Of a stretch of DNA of 64,000 nt, positions 52,686-60,746 are shown one piece after another. Origin of the DNA: Methanocorpusculum sp. (GTDB taxonomy: Archaea > Halobacteriota > Methanomicrobia > Methanomicrobiales > Methanocorpusculaceae). The notes under the pieces were generated by a model, which ran no database searches, was not told where the DNA came from, and saw only the letters and a program-made list of their open reading frames with translations. The stretch is taken from the NCBI GenBank assembly GCA_017387505.1, contig JAFOFB010000015.1, positions 62,001 to 126,000 of the forward strand, in the 5' to 3' direction. The position numbers and the translations under genes were made by a program. Each line of letters begins with the position of its first letter. The stretch's first letter is position 1.

Positions 52686-53287
52686 CTATTCCTCTCTCTT
52701 TTTTTGAAAAACTCAGCCGCAGTTCCTGACTTATCTTCCGGAGGATGATACCTTGACGGATAACCGCATGCACGAAGAATTGAATTTGTCTCCTCATCAG
52801 TTCCGGAAAAATTCTTTCCCATCAAAGAAATCAGCGAGTTTGGAAACGGCAGACCGTATAAACTGCTAAATCCCGTCATTGGAAGTTCAGATTTGGCGTA
52901 GTTTCGAACCGAACTTCTGTTCATCTGAATGCCTAAACCTTCCATAATTGCCGATGCATGGGAATAACTGTTCGTCCTTGAAAGACTTAATGCCAAATCC
53001 ACAATCGCAGAACCGACACGTGTATCGGGATAAAACGGCTCTTCTGCATATAACAGCCTCCCGCACTCTTTACATGTAAATCGCCTGACCTTCACTGTTA
53101 CTGTATGAGTTCCGCTTGGAAGAATCAGCGTTGCATAATTCTTCGTCTTCGTGTCATACGGCATAGGACGGCCTCCGCAGTGTGGACAGTTTCCGATTTC
53201 CTTGAAGAGTGCCCCCTCCAGAGATGCTATTCCCATGCTTATTGTCGCAGACAGCATAGGCGGGATTTTAATCATGCGGTGAGCCAT
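52682..53287 (-). CDS. Zinc-ribbon protein with a possible HTH, unknown function
   Basis: This 201-residue protein has a zinc-ribbon pattern (CPHC at 34-37 and CKEC at 72-75), followed by a helical segment (TRVGSAIVDLALSLSRTNSY, NRSSVRNYAKSEL) that looks like a helix-turn-helix. The layout recalls the N-terminal part of some transposases, but no catalytic domain follows. It overlaps the GNAT start. A TATA box (CTTATATAC, leftward, near 53293-53301) is only about 10 bases before ATG 53287, so the ATG at 53275 may be the real start. Confidence 0.6.
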   Translation of the reverse strand: MAHRMIKIPPMLSATISMGIASLEGALFKEIGNCPHCGGRPMPYDTKTKNYATLILPSGTHTVTVKVRRFTCKECGRLLYAEEPFYPDTRVGSAIVDLALSLSRTNSYSHASAIMEGLGIQMNRSSVRNYAKSELPMTGFSSLYGLPFPNSLISLMGKNFSGTDEETNSILRACGYPSRYHPPEDKSGTAAEFFKKRERNR

Positions 53288-53359
53288 TGATGTATATAAG
53301 TGGGTTCTATGAGGGGATAAGAGTGAGTATTATCCCCTTCAAAAACCCACTCATAAATA

Positions 53360-53899
53360 ATGATAATAAAAGGCATCACTGTGCGGATTCCTCCTCTCCT
53401 TCTTGGAGTGACCGTCCTCTTTGCAATTGTGTGTGCAATGTCCTTTGCCGAATCCAATGAATGGATTTACGTCTGGATGGGAGTTCCGTTATGTATCATC
53501 TTAATCTTCTTCCCTATGCTTCTCATGTACTCGAATGAAAAGCAGGTCTTAAAGAACAAAGATGCTGTACGTGCCGCAGCCCGCAGAGTAAAGGCTCACC
53601 AGGTCACATCATCGATGCGCGGAGTTCCTGTGATTCTCGAAGGAGAGGTTGTCAAAATCTCCGGTCTTCAGATGAACAAACCAACCTACATCATCAAAGA
53701 CGCAAGCGGTCAGATTGTTGTCCGCCGTTTTGCTCTTCCAGAGCGCCTCTTCGGTATCGGAGCACATGTAGAAGTTCTTGGAACCGTTTACGGAAAAATC
53801 GGAAACGAACGCTCTGTCTTCATCAACGCCTTAACAATCACCCCGACTGCTGCTTCTGCACCTGTTGAGGAAGAAAAAATCCGCATCAAGAAATACTGA
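53360..53899 (+). CDS. Membrane protein with two N-terminal helices and an OB-fold domain
   Basis: This 179-residue protein has two hydrophobic helices (PPLLLGVTVLFAIVCAMSFA, YVWMGVPLCIILIFFPMLL) and a soluble cytoplasmic C-terminal domain. VPVILEGEVVKISGLQMNKP, YIIKDASGQIVVRRF and IGAHVEVLGTVYGKIGNERS have the rhythm of an OB fold. Its function is unknown. The stop is 1 base before the Nif3-like gene start, so they are probably co-transcribed. Confidence 0.65.
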   Translation: MIIKGITVRIPPLLLGVTVLFAIVCAMSFAESNEWIYVWMGVPLCIILIFFPMLLMYSNEKQVLKNKDAVRAAARRVKAHQVTSSMRGVPVILEGEVVKISGLQMNKPTYIIKDASGQIVVRRFALPERLFGIGAHVEVLGTVYGKIGNERSVFINALTITPTAASAPVEEEKIRIKKY

Positions 53900-53900
53900 T

Positions 53901-54608
53901 ATGAAACGCAGTGAATTTATCGCACGCATGGAACAAATCGCTCCGGTTGAACTTGCGGAGGACTTTGATTCAGGCAGAATCGGACTTCTGGTTGAAGGAA
54001 AGGACGAGATTGAAAAAATCGCCTGCGCTTTAGATGCAACTCCTGAAGTTGCAAAAGCCGCAGCAGACGGAGGATTTGACGCTCTTGTTGTTCACCACCC
54101 GGCATTCTGGAACTCAATGCACGGGGTTACTGCCCGCAACGCAGAAATTATCCGCCCGCTTATCAAAGCGGACGTGAATCTTTACGCCATGCACACCAAC
54201 TTCGACCATGCAGAAGGCGGAATCAACGATGCCTTATCAGAAGAACTTCGCTTAAAGGACTGTGTTCGAATGTCTCTTGGAGTTGTTGGAACACTGACAA
54301 CCTCCCTTTCCGAAGTTGCAAAAATTCTCGGATGCGGTCTTCGTGCATGGGGAGATGTTGAAAACATCTCACGAATCGCTGTTGTCGGAGGCTCTGCCTT
54401 TGATTGGGAATTAATCGAAGAGGCAGTCTCTCTTGGTGCTGAAGCCTACCTTGCGTCTGAGCTCAAATACAATATGGCGCTCGAATCTCCGATTCCATGC
54501 ATCGAAGCGACCCACTATGCCTTAGAAGCGCCTGGAATGCGTGCTCTTAGCAGACGCGAAGGCTGGACATTCATCGACGGCACTCCGCTTACAAAAATTA
54601 TTGAATGA
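53901..54608 (+). CDS. Nif3-like dinuclear metal-centre protein
   Basis: This 235-residue protein matches the YbgI/Nif3 family, which binds two metal ions: ALDATPEVAKAAADGGFDAL, VVHHPAFWNSMHGV (HH ligands), YAMHTNFDHAEGGINDALSE, and the late IEATHYALEAPGMRAL with histidine and glutamate ligands. GTP cyclohydrolase-like activity has been suggested for relatives but the role is unsettled. ATG 53901 follows the OB-fold gene stop directly; the in-frame ATG 53865 lies inside it. Confidence 0.9.
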   Translation: MKRSEFIARMEQIAPVELAEDFDSGRIGLLVEGKDEIEKIACALDATPEVAKAAADGGFDALVVHHPAFWNSMHGVTARNAEIIRPLIKADVNLYAMHTNFDHAEGGINDALSEELRLKDCVRMSLGVVGTLTTSLSEVAKILGCGLRAWGDVENISRIAVVGGSAFDWELIEEAVSLGAEAYLASELKYNMALESPIPCIEATHYALEAPGMRALSRREGWTFIDGTPLTKIIE

Positions 54609-54967
54609 TTCATCCGTTTCCCGTCTTAAAACGTGAAGGCACACTCAACGAAACCGTAAGACAGGCATTTGTCGGAGCTTACGGAAAACGCGGAGCGGAA
54701 GCGTTCGATGCTGTGCGCGAAGGGAGGGTTAAAAAATACCGTGACTACTTTGTAGTTGTCGGAAACACGGATGAATACTTTATCGAAGGAGACTTTTGCA
54801 GTTGTGCCGCATCACGTTATGGTGTTGACTGCTGGCACACCTTGGCTGTCAAAATCGCTGAGGCTTCCGGTATGTATGAGACATACGATATGTGGTACTA
54901 TCTGCATGGAGTAGACGAAGATGAAGAGGATTACTCATCTAACCGTGCCCCGCAGACCGAACAGTAG
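54605..54967 (+). CDS. SWIM zinc-finger protein
   Basis: This 120-residue protein has the SWIM pattern CSCAASRYGVDCWH (CxC...CxH) near residue 65, preceded by the strand YRDYFVVVGNTDEYFIEGDF. SWIM domains bind DNA or protein; the archaeal small versions are often linked with Rad51/RadA paralogue regulation. It overlaps the Nif3-like gene by 4 bases. Its 3' end overlaps the convergent zinc-ribbon gene by 37 bases. Confidence 0.85.
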   Translation: MIHPFPVLKREGTLNETVRQAFVGAYGKRGAEAFDAVREGRVKKYRDYFVVVGNTDEYFIEGDFCSCAASRYGVDCWHTLAVKIAEASGMYETYDMWYYLHGVDEDEEDYSSNRAPQTEQ

Positions 54968-55152
54968 TTTGCATTCGGCTCAACTCTGCATCCGCACACA
55001 GGGCATCTTCTAACCTCACGTTTTGGAAGGAAGAAGAACGGCAAAAACAGAAACAAAAAGAAAAGCGGCAGTCCAAACGCGAAGCAGACTGCTGTCACCG
55101 CAAGCGAACCGATAAAAAGTGCGAGAGTGACAGCAGTTCTTTTTTCCATCAC
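54931..55152 (-). CDS. Small membrane zinc-ribbon protein
   Basis: This 73-residue protein has two hydrophobic segments (AVTLALFIGSLAVTAVCFAF, PLFFLFLFLPFFFLP) and a C-terminal zinc ribbon of two CxxC knuckles (CPVCGCRVEPNANYCSVCG). It overlaps the nadC end by 4 bases and ends the leftward NAD operon. Its function is unknown. Confidence 0.75.
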   Translation of the reverse strand: MMEKRTAVTLALFIGSLAVTAVCFAFGLPLFFLFLFLPFFFLPKREVRRCPVCGCRVEPNANYCSVCGARLDE

Positions 55153-55976
55153 TCAATTTCCAGACTGACATCAGCACAAGCGACCGAGTGGGTGAGCGCT
55201 CCCATGCTGATGATATCGATATCAAGCCCTTTGAATGCTGAGATAGTTTCGGCACGGATGCCGCCTGAAATCTCAAGCATAACTTTGTCTCTGAGACCTT
55301 CGGCTTTGAGAGCTGAAATTGCTTCCGCAATTTTTTCTACGCTCATGTTATCGAACATAATCGTGTCTGCTCCGGCTTTTGCGGCACGAAGAGCATCTTC
55401 GACCGATTCAACCTCGCAGTCGATAATCTTCTTCGGGAACTTCTCGCGGCATTTTCTGACTGCCTCGTCAACTGCAAGAAAACTTCTGTGAGTGTCTTTA
55501 ATCAGGAACGCCTCTTCCAAATCGAATCGGTGCGGAAGTCCGCCTCCTGCGGCGACAGCCTTTTTGTCAAAATACCGAAGTCCGGGCGCAGTTTTTCTTG
55601 TCCCTGCAACTCTTACATGATCATTTATTTCGCGTGCGAGATTTCCTGCGGCATAAGAGGCAGAGGCAATCCCGCTCATTCTTCCAAGCAGGTTTAAGGC
55701 AGAGCGTTCTGCGGATAAAATCGAGTGAACGCGTCCGTGAAGACGAAGAATTACCTCATACGGCTCTGCCTTATCACCGTCTTTTTTCTCAGGAAGAGCG
55801 GCAACTCCAACAAGTCCGAAGAGTTCGATGCACTCCTCGATTCCGGACAGAACCATCTCCTCGCGTGCTTCGATTCTTGCAGAGACATACTTGTTTTCAA
55901 GAAGAGTTTGTGAGGTGATGTCTCTCTCTGCCGCATCTTCTTCCAGAAAAGAGCGGAGGACTGCTTTTCTGTCCAT
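55149..55976 (-). CDS. nadC: Quinolinate phosphoribosyltransferase (decarboxylating)
   Basis: This 275-residue enzyme makes nicotinate mononucleotide from quinolinate and PRPP. AERDITSQTLL at the N-terminus, SALNLLGRMSGIAS, VAGTRKTAPGLRYFDKKAVA, HRFDLEEAFLIKDTH and TIMFDNM with LEISGGI are all conserved. It overlaps nadA by one base in the order nadX-nadA-nadC. Confidence 0.96.
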   Translation of the reverse strand: MDRKAVLRSFLEEDAAERDITSQTLLENKYVSARIEAREEMVLSGIEECIELFGLVGVAALPEKKDGDKAEPYEVILRLHGRVHSILSAERSALNLLGRMSGIASASYAAGNLAREINDHVRVAGTRKTAPGLRYFDKKAVAAGGGLPHRFDLEEAFLIKDTHRSFLAVDEAVRKCREKFPKKIIDCEVESVEDALRAAKAGADTIMFDNMSVEKIAEAISALKAEGLRDKVMLEISGGIRAETISAFKGLDIDIISMGALTHSVACADVSLEIE

Positions 55977-56875
55977 CAGGCGGATGCCTCAATCATGCGC
56001 TCGATAGCATCGCGGGCGCGGTCAGCGGTCTCCTTTTCCACAATGACCTCGTTTTTACCCTCAGCTAATGTCTCGTAGAGGTCCTTTAAAGTGATGAGCT
56101 TCATACTCTCACAGATCGCCTCGATTCCGTGGAAGACTGTTTCCGGATAGTGTTTGCTTAACGGGTGGAGGATTCCATTCTCGGTAACGATAATCCACTC
56201 CTTCTCCTCTCCGCAGTTTCGAATCATGTATCCGGTAGAACCAATCATGTCGGATGCTTCCTGCACAGCAGGTGAACACTCCGGATGGCAAATGACGGTT
56301 GCATTCGGGAACTGTTTGCGGGCTGCTTCAATCTCCTCAACAGTTACCTTGTGGTGAACCGGACATCCTCCGTTTTCCGGAACAGTGATGATGGTTTTTT
56401 CCGGAACATTCTTTCTGACCCATGCGGCAAGATTTGCATCCGGACCGAAGAGGACAACGTCCTCTTTGAGCGAGCGGACAACATCAGCCGCGTTTGCTGA
56501 AGTACAGGTGATGTCGCACTCTGCTTTGGTGGCGGCAGATGAGTTGACATAAACAACAAACGGAGCTCCCGGATGTTTGACTTTCGCCTCTCTTACCATC
56601 TCAGGAGTCAGCTGGTCGGCAAGAGCACATCCTGCATCAGGACGCGGGATTAAGACCGTTTTTTCAGGAGAGAGAATCTTTGCAGTTTCAGCCATGAAGT
56701 AGACACCGCAGATTACAAGAGTTTTTGCGTCTGCTTCCTTAGCTTTTCGTGCGAGTTCAAGCGAGTCTCCGCAGATATCTGCTACGTCTTGAACTTCTGC
56801 CGACTCGTAGTTGTGGACTAAGATTAAGGCACCCTTTTCTTCGGCAAGCCTTCTGATTTCTTCTGCGTAATTCAT
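55976..56875 (-). CDS. nadA: Quinolinate synthase
   Basis: This 299-residue [4Fe-4S] enzyme condenses iminoaspartate with dihydroxyacetone phosphate. ALILVHNYESAEVQDVADIC, VICGVYFMAETAKILSPEKT, YVNSSAATKAECDITCTSAN and VICHPECSPAVQEASDMIGS are diagnostic and include the cluster cysteines. It overlaps nadX by 4 bases. Confidence 0.96.
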   Translation of the reverse strand: MNYAEEIRRLAEEKGALILVHNYESAEVQDVADICGDSLELARKAKEADAKTLVICGVYFMAETAKILSPEKTVLIPRPDAGCALADQLTPEMVREAKVKHPGAPFVVYVNSSAATKAECDITCTSANAADVVRSLKEDVVLFGPDANLAAWVRKNVPEKTIITVPENGGCPVHHKVTVEEIEAARKQFPNATVICHPECSPAVQEASDMIGSTGYMIRNCGEEKEWIIVTENGILHPLSKHYPETVFHGIEAICESMKLITLKDLYETLAEGKNEVIVEKETADRARDAIERMIEASA

Positions 56876-57630
56876 GCTCCTATCACCAGCGGGCTGTCAA
56901 GGTTTCTAAGAAGCGAGAGGATGGATAATGCCGCAAGATAGCTCGTTGCCGGGTTATCCGGAGACGGCACATTTCTGATTCTTGCATAGATTTCTCCAAA
57001 CTCTCCTTCGAAGAAGATTTCATGCATGTTTCTATCCTCAGCCGGATCTGCCCAAAGCTCTACATCAATATCTTTTCCTGCCGCAAGAGACAAGGATTCT
57101 GCGACATTTGTGTTTTTCGGGAACTCTTTGACGCACTCTCCGGCTTTTCCTCCAAAGAGCTGTGTTCTATCATGGATGTCACGCTTTAAGGATGCAGGGC
57201 TTTTGGTTGTTCGAAGGAGAATTTTATCTACGCGGGATATCTGTCCTACTTTGATATTGTCAAGGCCTAAGACGGCGCCGGAGGGGATGTGTATTTTACA
57301 GGAGTTTTTGCGGGCGGTATTCATCAGTTCTTTACGGAATTCAATGTCGGCAAGAGCTCCGACGCTCATGATTATGATGTCTTTTCCGGATTTTAAGACA
57401 TCTTCTGCATGAGCTTTTACAGCTGCTGCAGATGCTGCTTCTACGACTACATCGCAGGATTCTTTGAGGAAGAGGGAAAAGTCGGTGTATGGAACAGCTC
57501 CAAACTCTTCTCCGAATGCTTTAACCTTAGCTTCCGCTGTATCATATACGGCCGTTATTTTGAAATTGTCCTGCCCTTTTGCGATAATACGACCTATGTT
57601 ACCGCATCCCAAAAGCCCGACATTAATCAT
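56872..57630 (-). CDS. nadX: L-aspartate dehydrogenase
   Basis: This 252-residue NAD(P)-dependent enzyme makes iminoaspartate for NAD synthesis in place of aspartate oxidase, as expected in an anaerobe. VGLLGCGNIGRIIAKG is the Rossmann motif; VVEAASAAAVKAHAEDVLKS, IHIPSGAVLGLDNIK and KNTNVAESLSLAAGKD are family-specific. It is the first gene of the leftward NAD operon and divergent from the truncated ROK gene. Confidence 0.95.
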   Translation of the reverse strand: MINVGLLGCGNIGRIIAKGQDNFKITAVYDTAEAKVKAFGEEFGAVPYTDFSLFLKESCDVVVEAASAAAVKAHAEDVLKSGKDIIIMSVGALADIEFRKELMNTARKNSCKIHIPSGAVLGLDNIKVGQISRVDKILLRTTKSPASLKRDIHDRTQLFGGKAGECVKEFPKNTNVAESLSLAAGKDIDVELWADPAEDRNMHEIFFEGEFGEIYARIRNVPSPDNPATSYLAALSILSLLRNLDSPLVIGA

Positions 57631-57711
57631 ACTAAAGATTTTGAGAATGTGAGGTATTAAGGATTGTCCTGTTGTGTTAGAGTAGATTTGATGTAGTAGT
57701 AGAGAGAGGAA

Positions 57712-58536
57712 ATTGCAAATATTTCCAAAGGCTCTGAAATCTCCGCAAAAATCGTGGATATGATAGAAAGCGCAGTTGAGAAGACAGGACTGTCGCCGGA
57801 GTGTGTCGGGATTTCAACAGCCGGTCCTGTTGATTTGAAGAGCGGTTCGGTTGTTAATTCTCCGAATATGAAAGCAGATGAAATTTTCTTAACTTCTCCA
57901 ATATCTTCTGCTCTTGGTGTTCCATCTTTTATGCTTACGGACTGCAAAGCCGGAGCGTACGGGGAATATGTGTTTGGCAGACATTCTGGTGCAGATACGC
58001 TTGTGTATCTTACAATGTCGACAGGAATCGGTGCAGGTGTTCTTTCAAAGGGCGGGATTTTCCAAGGAGCTGATGGTAATGCATGTGAGGTTGGGCACTT
58101 TACGGTTGATACGGTTTACAATATGCAGTGCGGATGTGGGTGTGTTGGCCATTGGGAGGCGTATTCGAGCGGAAGCGGTATGCCTAATTTTTTTGCTGAG
58201 TGGCTTAAAAGAAGCGGTGCTGATTTAGGGTATGCTCCGCTTTCATCCGGTCAGATTCTTTTTGCGGCACGAAATGGTGATGCTATATGTTCCGAGTTTG
58301 TGTCAGAGGTTTCAAAGATTAATTCACGCGGGTTGTCTTCGGTTGTCTGTGCATACAATCCTGATGTGATTGTTTTAGACGGACCTCTTGCACGTGAGTA
58401 TGCGGATTTGCTGATTGGGGATTTTGGAGGATATCTGCGCTGTCCGCAGGTGTGTGTTACAGAGCTTGAGGGAAATGCTCCGCTGATGGGGGCAGGCGCT
58501 TATGCTCTTCGAAATCTGAAAGATGGCAAAGGATAA
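57712..58536 (+). pseudogene. ROK-family sugar kinase missing its N-terminal ATP-binding region
   Basis: The readable frame starts about SKGSEISAKIV with three TAG codons just upstream (57698-57706) and gives the ROK core: VGISTAGPVDLKSG, LTDCKAGAYGEYVFGRHSGA, YLTMSTGIGAGVL, GNACEVGHFTVD and the zinc-like CGCGCVGHWE. The normal N-terminal phosphate loop (DIGxT...) of about 45 residues is absent, and there is no room for it before the divergent nadX. ATG 57754 could still start a 260-residue product. Loss of the phosphate loop would abolish kinase activity, so it is called a probable pseudogene. Confidence 0.7.
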
Positions 58537-58562
58537 CCTCTTCGCCTGCAAATATACTATTA

Positions 58563-59792
58563 ATGACAGAAGAGTTCGACGTGGTAATTATCGGTGCAGG
58601 TCCTGCGGGGCTCTTTTGTGCGGCAAATCTTGCAGGCCTTAAGGTCTGCATTTTAGAGAAGATGAATTTGCCTGGAAGAAAGCTTCTGCTTTCGGGTTCT
58701 GGTCAGTGCAATATTACTCACGCCGGAAGTATGGGCGATTATGCTTTACACTTTGGAGATGCTTCTCATGCCGCTTTTTTAAAGCCGGCTCTTCGGGCGT
58801 TATCGAATACTGACCTTCTTTCTTTCTTCGAGAAGCGCGGTTTATCTTTTGAGACAACGGATGCAGGAAAGGTTTTCCCGACAACGCGGTCTGCTGATGA
58901 TGTTTTGGATATTTTACTCGATGCATGTGATGATGCGGGTGTTGATATTTTGTATGAAGAGCGCGCTGATTCAGTTAAAAAAGACGGTGAGCGGTTTGTT
59001 GTTTCAACTGCGTACGGTAAATATTCGGCCCGCTGTTTGGTGGTTGCAGCCGGCGGTTCTTCGTATCCGAAGACGGGCTCATCCGGTGACGGTGTGCGGC
59101 TTGCAGAGATGCTTGGACACAGCATTGTAGAGCCAAAGGAGGCTCTAACTCCGGTCTATGCGGAAAACTTCCGTCTTCAGGATCTTTCAGGTATTTCGTT
59201 TGAGAATGTGTCTCTTACCATCTGGCGTGATGGAAAAAAGATTGGGGCAAATACCAACGACCTGCTGATTACCCGTTTTGGATTCTCAGGCCCTTGTGTT
59301 CTTGATGCGAGCCGCTTGATGCAGGCAGGCGATGTTCTTAAAATTTCATTCACAGGTATGTCTGCCGAGGCGTTCGATGCGCTTCTAATCGAGAGGTGCA
59401 GAAAAGAAGGAGGCCGTCTTGTCTCGAATCTGCTCTATGGTTTAGGAGTTCCGGACAGGCTTGTTAAAGCTCTGATTGAAGAGGCCGGAATTTCCGAGGA
59501 TACCAAAGGTTCTCAGCTTTCTGCAGCCTCCCGCAAGGCTCTGGTGAAGCTTGTAACCTCTTATGAGGTAAAAATCGCCCGTCTTGGGGATTTTGCGATA
59601 TCTATGGCGACAGCAGGCGGTGTCAGTCTTTCTGAGGTGAACAAGAAGGCCTGCGAGTCGAAAATTCATTCCGGCCTTTTCTTTGCGGGCGAGGTTTTGG
59701 ATGTTGACGGAGACACCGGAGGATATAATTTACAGGCGGCCTTTTCGACTGCTTATCTTGCAGCACAGCGCATCAAAACAATCTGCGCGTAA
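58563..59792 (+). CDS. BaiN/HI0933-type FAD-dependent oxidoreductase
   Basis: This 409-residue flavoprotein has the FAD motif VVIIGAGPAGLFCAANLAG, then KMNLPGRKLLLSGSGQCNIT, which is the family signature, VVAAGGSSYPKTGSSGDGVR, LLITRFGFSGPCVLDASRL and the C-terminal FAGEVLDVDGDTGGYNLQAA. Members reduce unsaturated steroid or quinone-like substrates in some bacteria; in archaea the role is unknown. Confidence 0.92.
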   Translation: MTEEFDVVIIGAGPAGLFCAANLAGLKVCILEKMNLPGRKLLLSGSGQCNITHAGSMGDYALHFGDASHAAFLKPALRALSNTDLLSFFEKRGLSFETTDAGKVFPTTRSADDVLDILLDACDDAGVDILYEERADSVKKDGERFVVSTAYGKYSARCLVVAAGGSSYPKTGSSGDGVRLAEMLGHSIVEPKEALTPVYAENFRLQDLSGISFENVSLTIWRDGKKIGANTNDLLITRFGFSGPCVLDASRLMQAGDVLKISFTGMSAEAFDALLIERCRKEGGRLVSNLLYGLGVPDRLVKALIEEAGISEDTKGSQLSAASRKALVKLVTSYEVKIARLGDFAISMATAGGVSLSEVNKKACESKIHSGLFFAGEVLDVDGDTGGYNLQAAFSTAYLAAQRIKTICA

Positions 59793-59809
59793 GGTGGTTT
59801 TTGCCTCTT

Positions 59810-59829
59810 CACCTATCTGGTGATGGGTG
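59810..59829 (+). terminator. Hairpin after the flavoprotein gene
   Basis: CACCTATC (59810-59817) pairs with GATGGGTG (59822-59829) with one G-T wobble and a 4-base loop, followed by T-rich DNA at 59840-59855. It lies 18 bases after the stop. Confidence 0.45.
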
Positions 59830-59902
59830 TTGAGGTGTAATATCTCTCTTTCATTTAGAAAGGTTTAAGTCAAATACTGTCCTATATTGTTATCGCACAC
59901 TC

Positions 59903-59974
59903 GCCTCAGTGGCATAGGGGTATCGCGCGTCCTTGGTAAGGACGAGGTCGTGGGTTCAAATCCCACCTGAGGCT
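59903..59974 (+). tRNA. tRNA-Thr (anticodon GGT)
   Basis: A 7-bp acceptor stem GCCTCAG / CTGAGGC, an anticodon stem CGTCC / GGACG with loop TTGGTAA (anticodon GGT, reading ACC/ACT codons), and the T arm GTGGG-TTCAAAT-CCCAC are all present, with discriminator T at 59974. CCA is not encoded, and a T run follows at once, as is usual for an archaeal tRNA gene. There is no intron. Confidence 0.95.
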
Positions 59975-60223
59975 CTTGTTTTTCTGAATTTATTACACTA
60001 CAGCTTACAGCAATTCCATTTCGAAATCTGATTCTAAGTTTTATTTCTATTTCCAGTTCATCCATAGATTGAATTATTTATTTTCAATACACGTATGTAT
60101 TGCTCATCTGTGTCTCTGAAAGTCGGTTTTTAAGTCCATATGTTGGGCTTAGATTTTAAAATACACTGTATTTGTTCTCCAAATGAGAATCCAATAGCAG
60201 ATTCTGTCTCAATCGGACATGAG

Positions 60224-60466
60224 TGCACAGTGCACACCTTTTATCCAAAAAAAAGTATGAGATGCTTCAAGCGCTGCTCTCTTCTTTTTCCAAAGAAGAA
60301 AACGCGGTGCGTAACTCTCTTGTGTTATCTATTTGTTTTTAAAATAATATAAATAAACTCAACAGCTTAGGGAAGAAAAAAAGAAAAATGGAGGCGATTT
60401 TGAGGGTATTTTCTTTTGAGTATCCGGGGTTATCGTTTTTTGTAAAACCGGGGTGTGCACTGTGCA
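60224..60466. repeat. 14-bp inverted repeat pair in the gene-poor stretch after tRNA-Thr
   Basis: TGCACAGTGCACAC (60224-60237) and its exact reverse complement GTGTGCACTGTGCA (60453-60466) enclose about 215 bases of AT-rich DNA. Each is itself nearly palindromic (GTGCACxGTGCAC). The whole 59975-60593 stretch shows no convincing gene; the 70-codon frame at 60140 has no homology signal or ribosome-binding site. Confidence 0.6.
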
Positions 60467-60593
60467 CTACTTTTCGGTTTGCCTATTCGCTTTTCTTTTC
60501 TGTTATGAAGTTTGTAAACCGATAGAAATCATAACGTACAGCTCTGAAATCAAGCGTCAAATTTTATGGTCTTGTATTGGGTGTCATAAAAAA

Positions 60594-60632
60594 GAACCGC
60601 TAATCTACGCCAATCGCGTGGATTAGCGGTTC
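60594..60632 (-). terminator. Strong intrinsic-type terminator of the dehydratase-like operon
   Basis: A 17-bp stem (60594-60610 with 60616-60632, one wobble, 5-base loop) is followed on the minus strand by TTTTTT (60588-60593 region). It lies about 90 bases past the stop of the leftward dehydratase-like gene. Confidence 0.75.
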
Positions 60633-60710
60633 ATTCCAAATAATAAAAAATGTAAAATAGGAATTATTCCTTCTTTCTTGCTGCATCGCACGCCTTTTAG
60701 TCGTGCTCCC

Positions 60711-60746
60711 GCTTCGCGTTACTCACTTACGTTCGTTCCGCGAAGC
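60711..60746. repeat. Inverted repeat spanning the stop codon of the dehydratase-like gene
   Basis: GCTTCGCG (60711-60718) and CGCGAAGC (60739-60746) form an 8-bp stem around the gene's last codons; ACTTACGTTCGTT inside is also partly symmetric. It encodes the odd SRNERK tail of the protein and may be a short inserted repeat. Confidence 0.5.

Noticed and set aside
60140-60352. A 70-codon frame after tRNA-Thr
   Set aside because: Its composition is that of AT-rich intergenic DNA and no translation signal precedes it.
59903-60466. An attachment site duplicated from tRNA-Thr
   Set aside because: No second copy of the tRNA 3' end was found in the window and no integrase gene is present.
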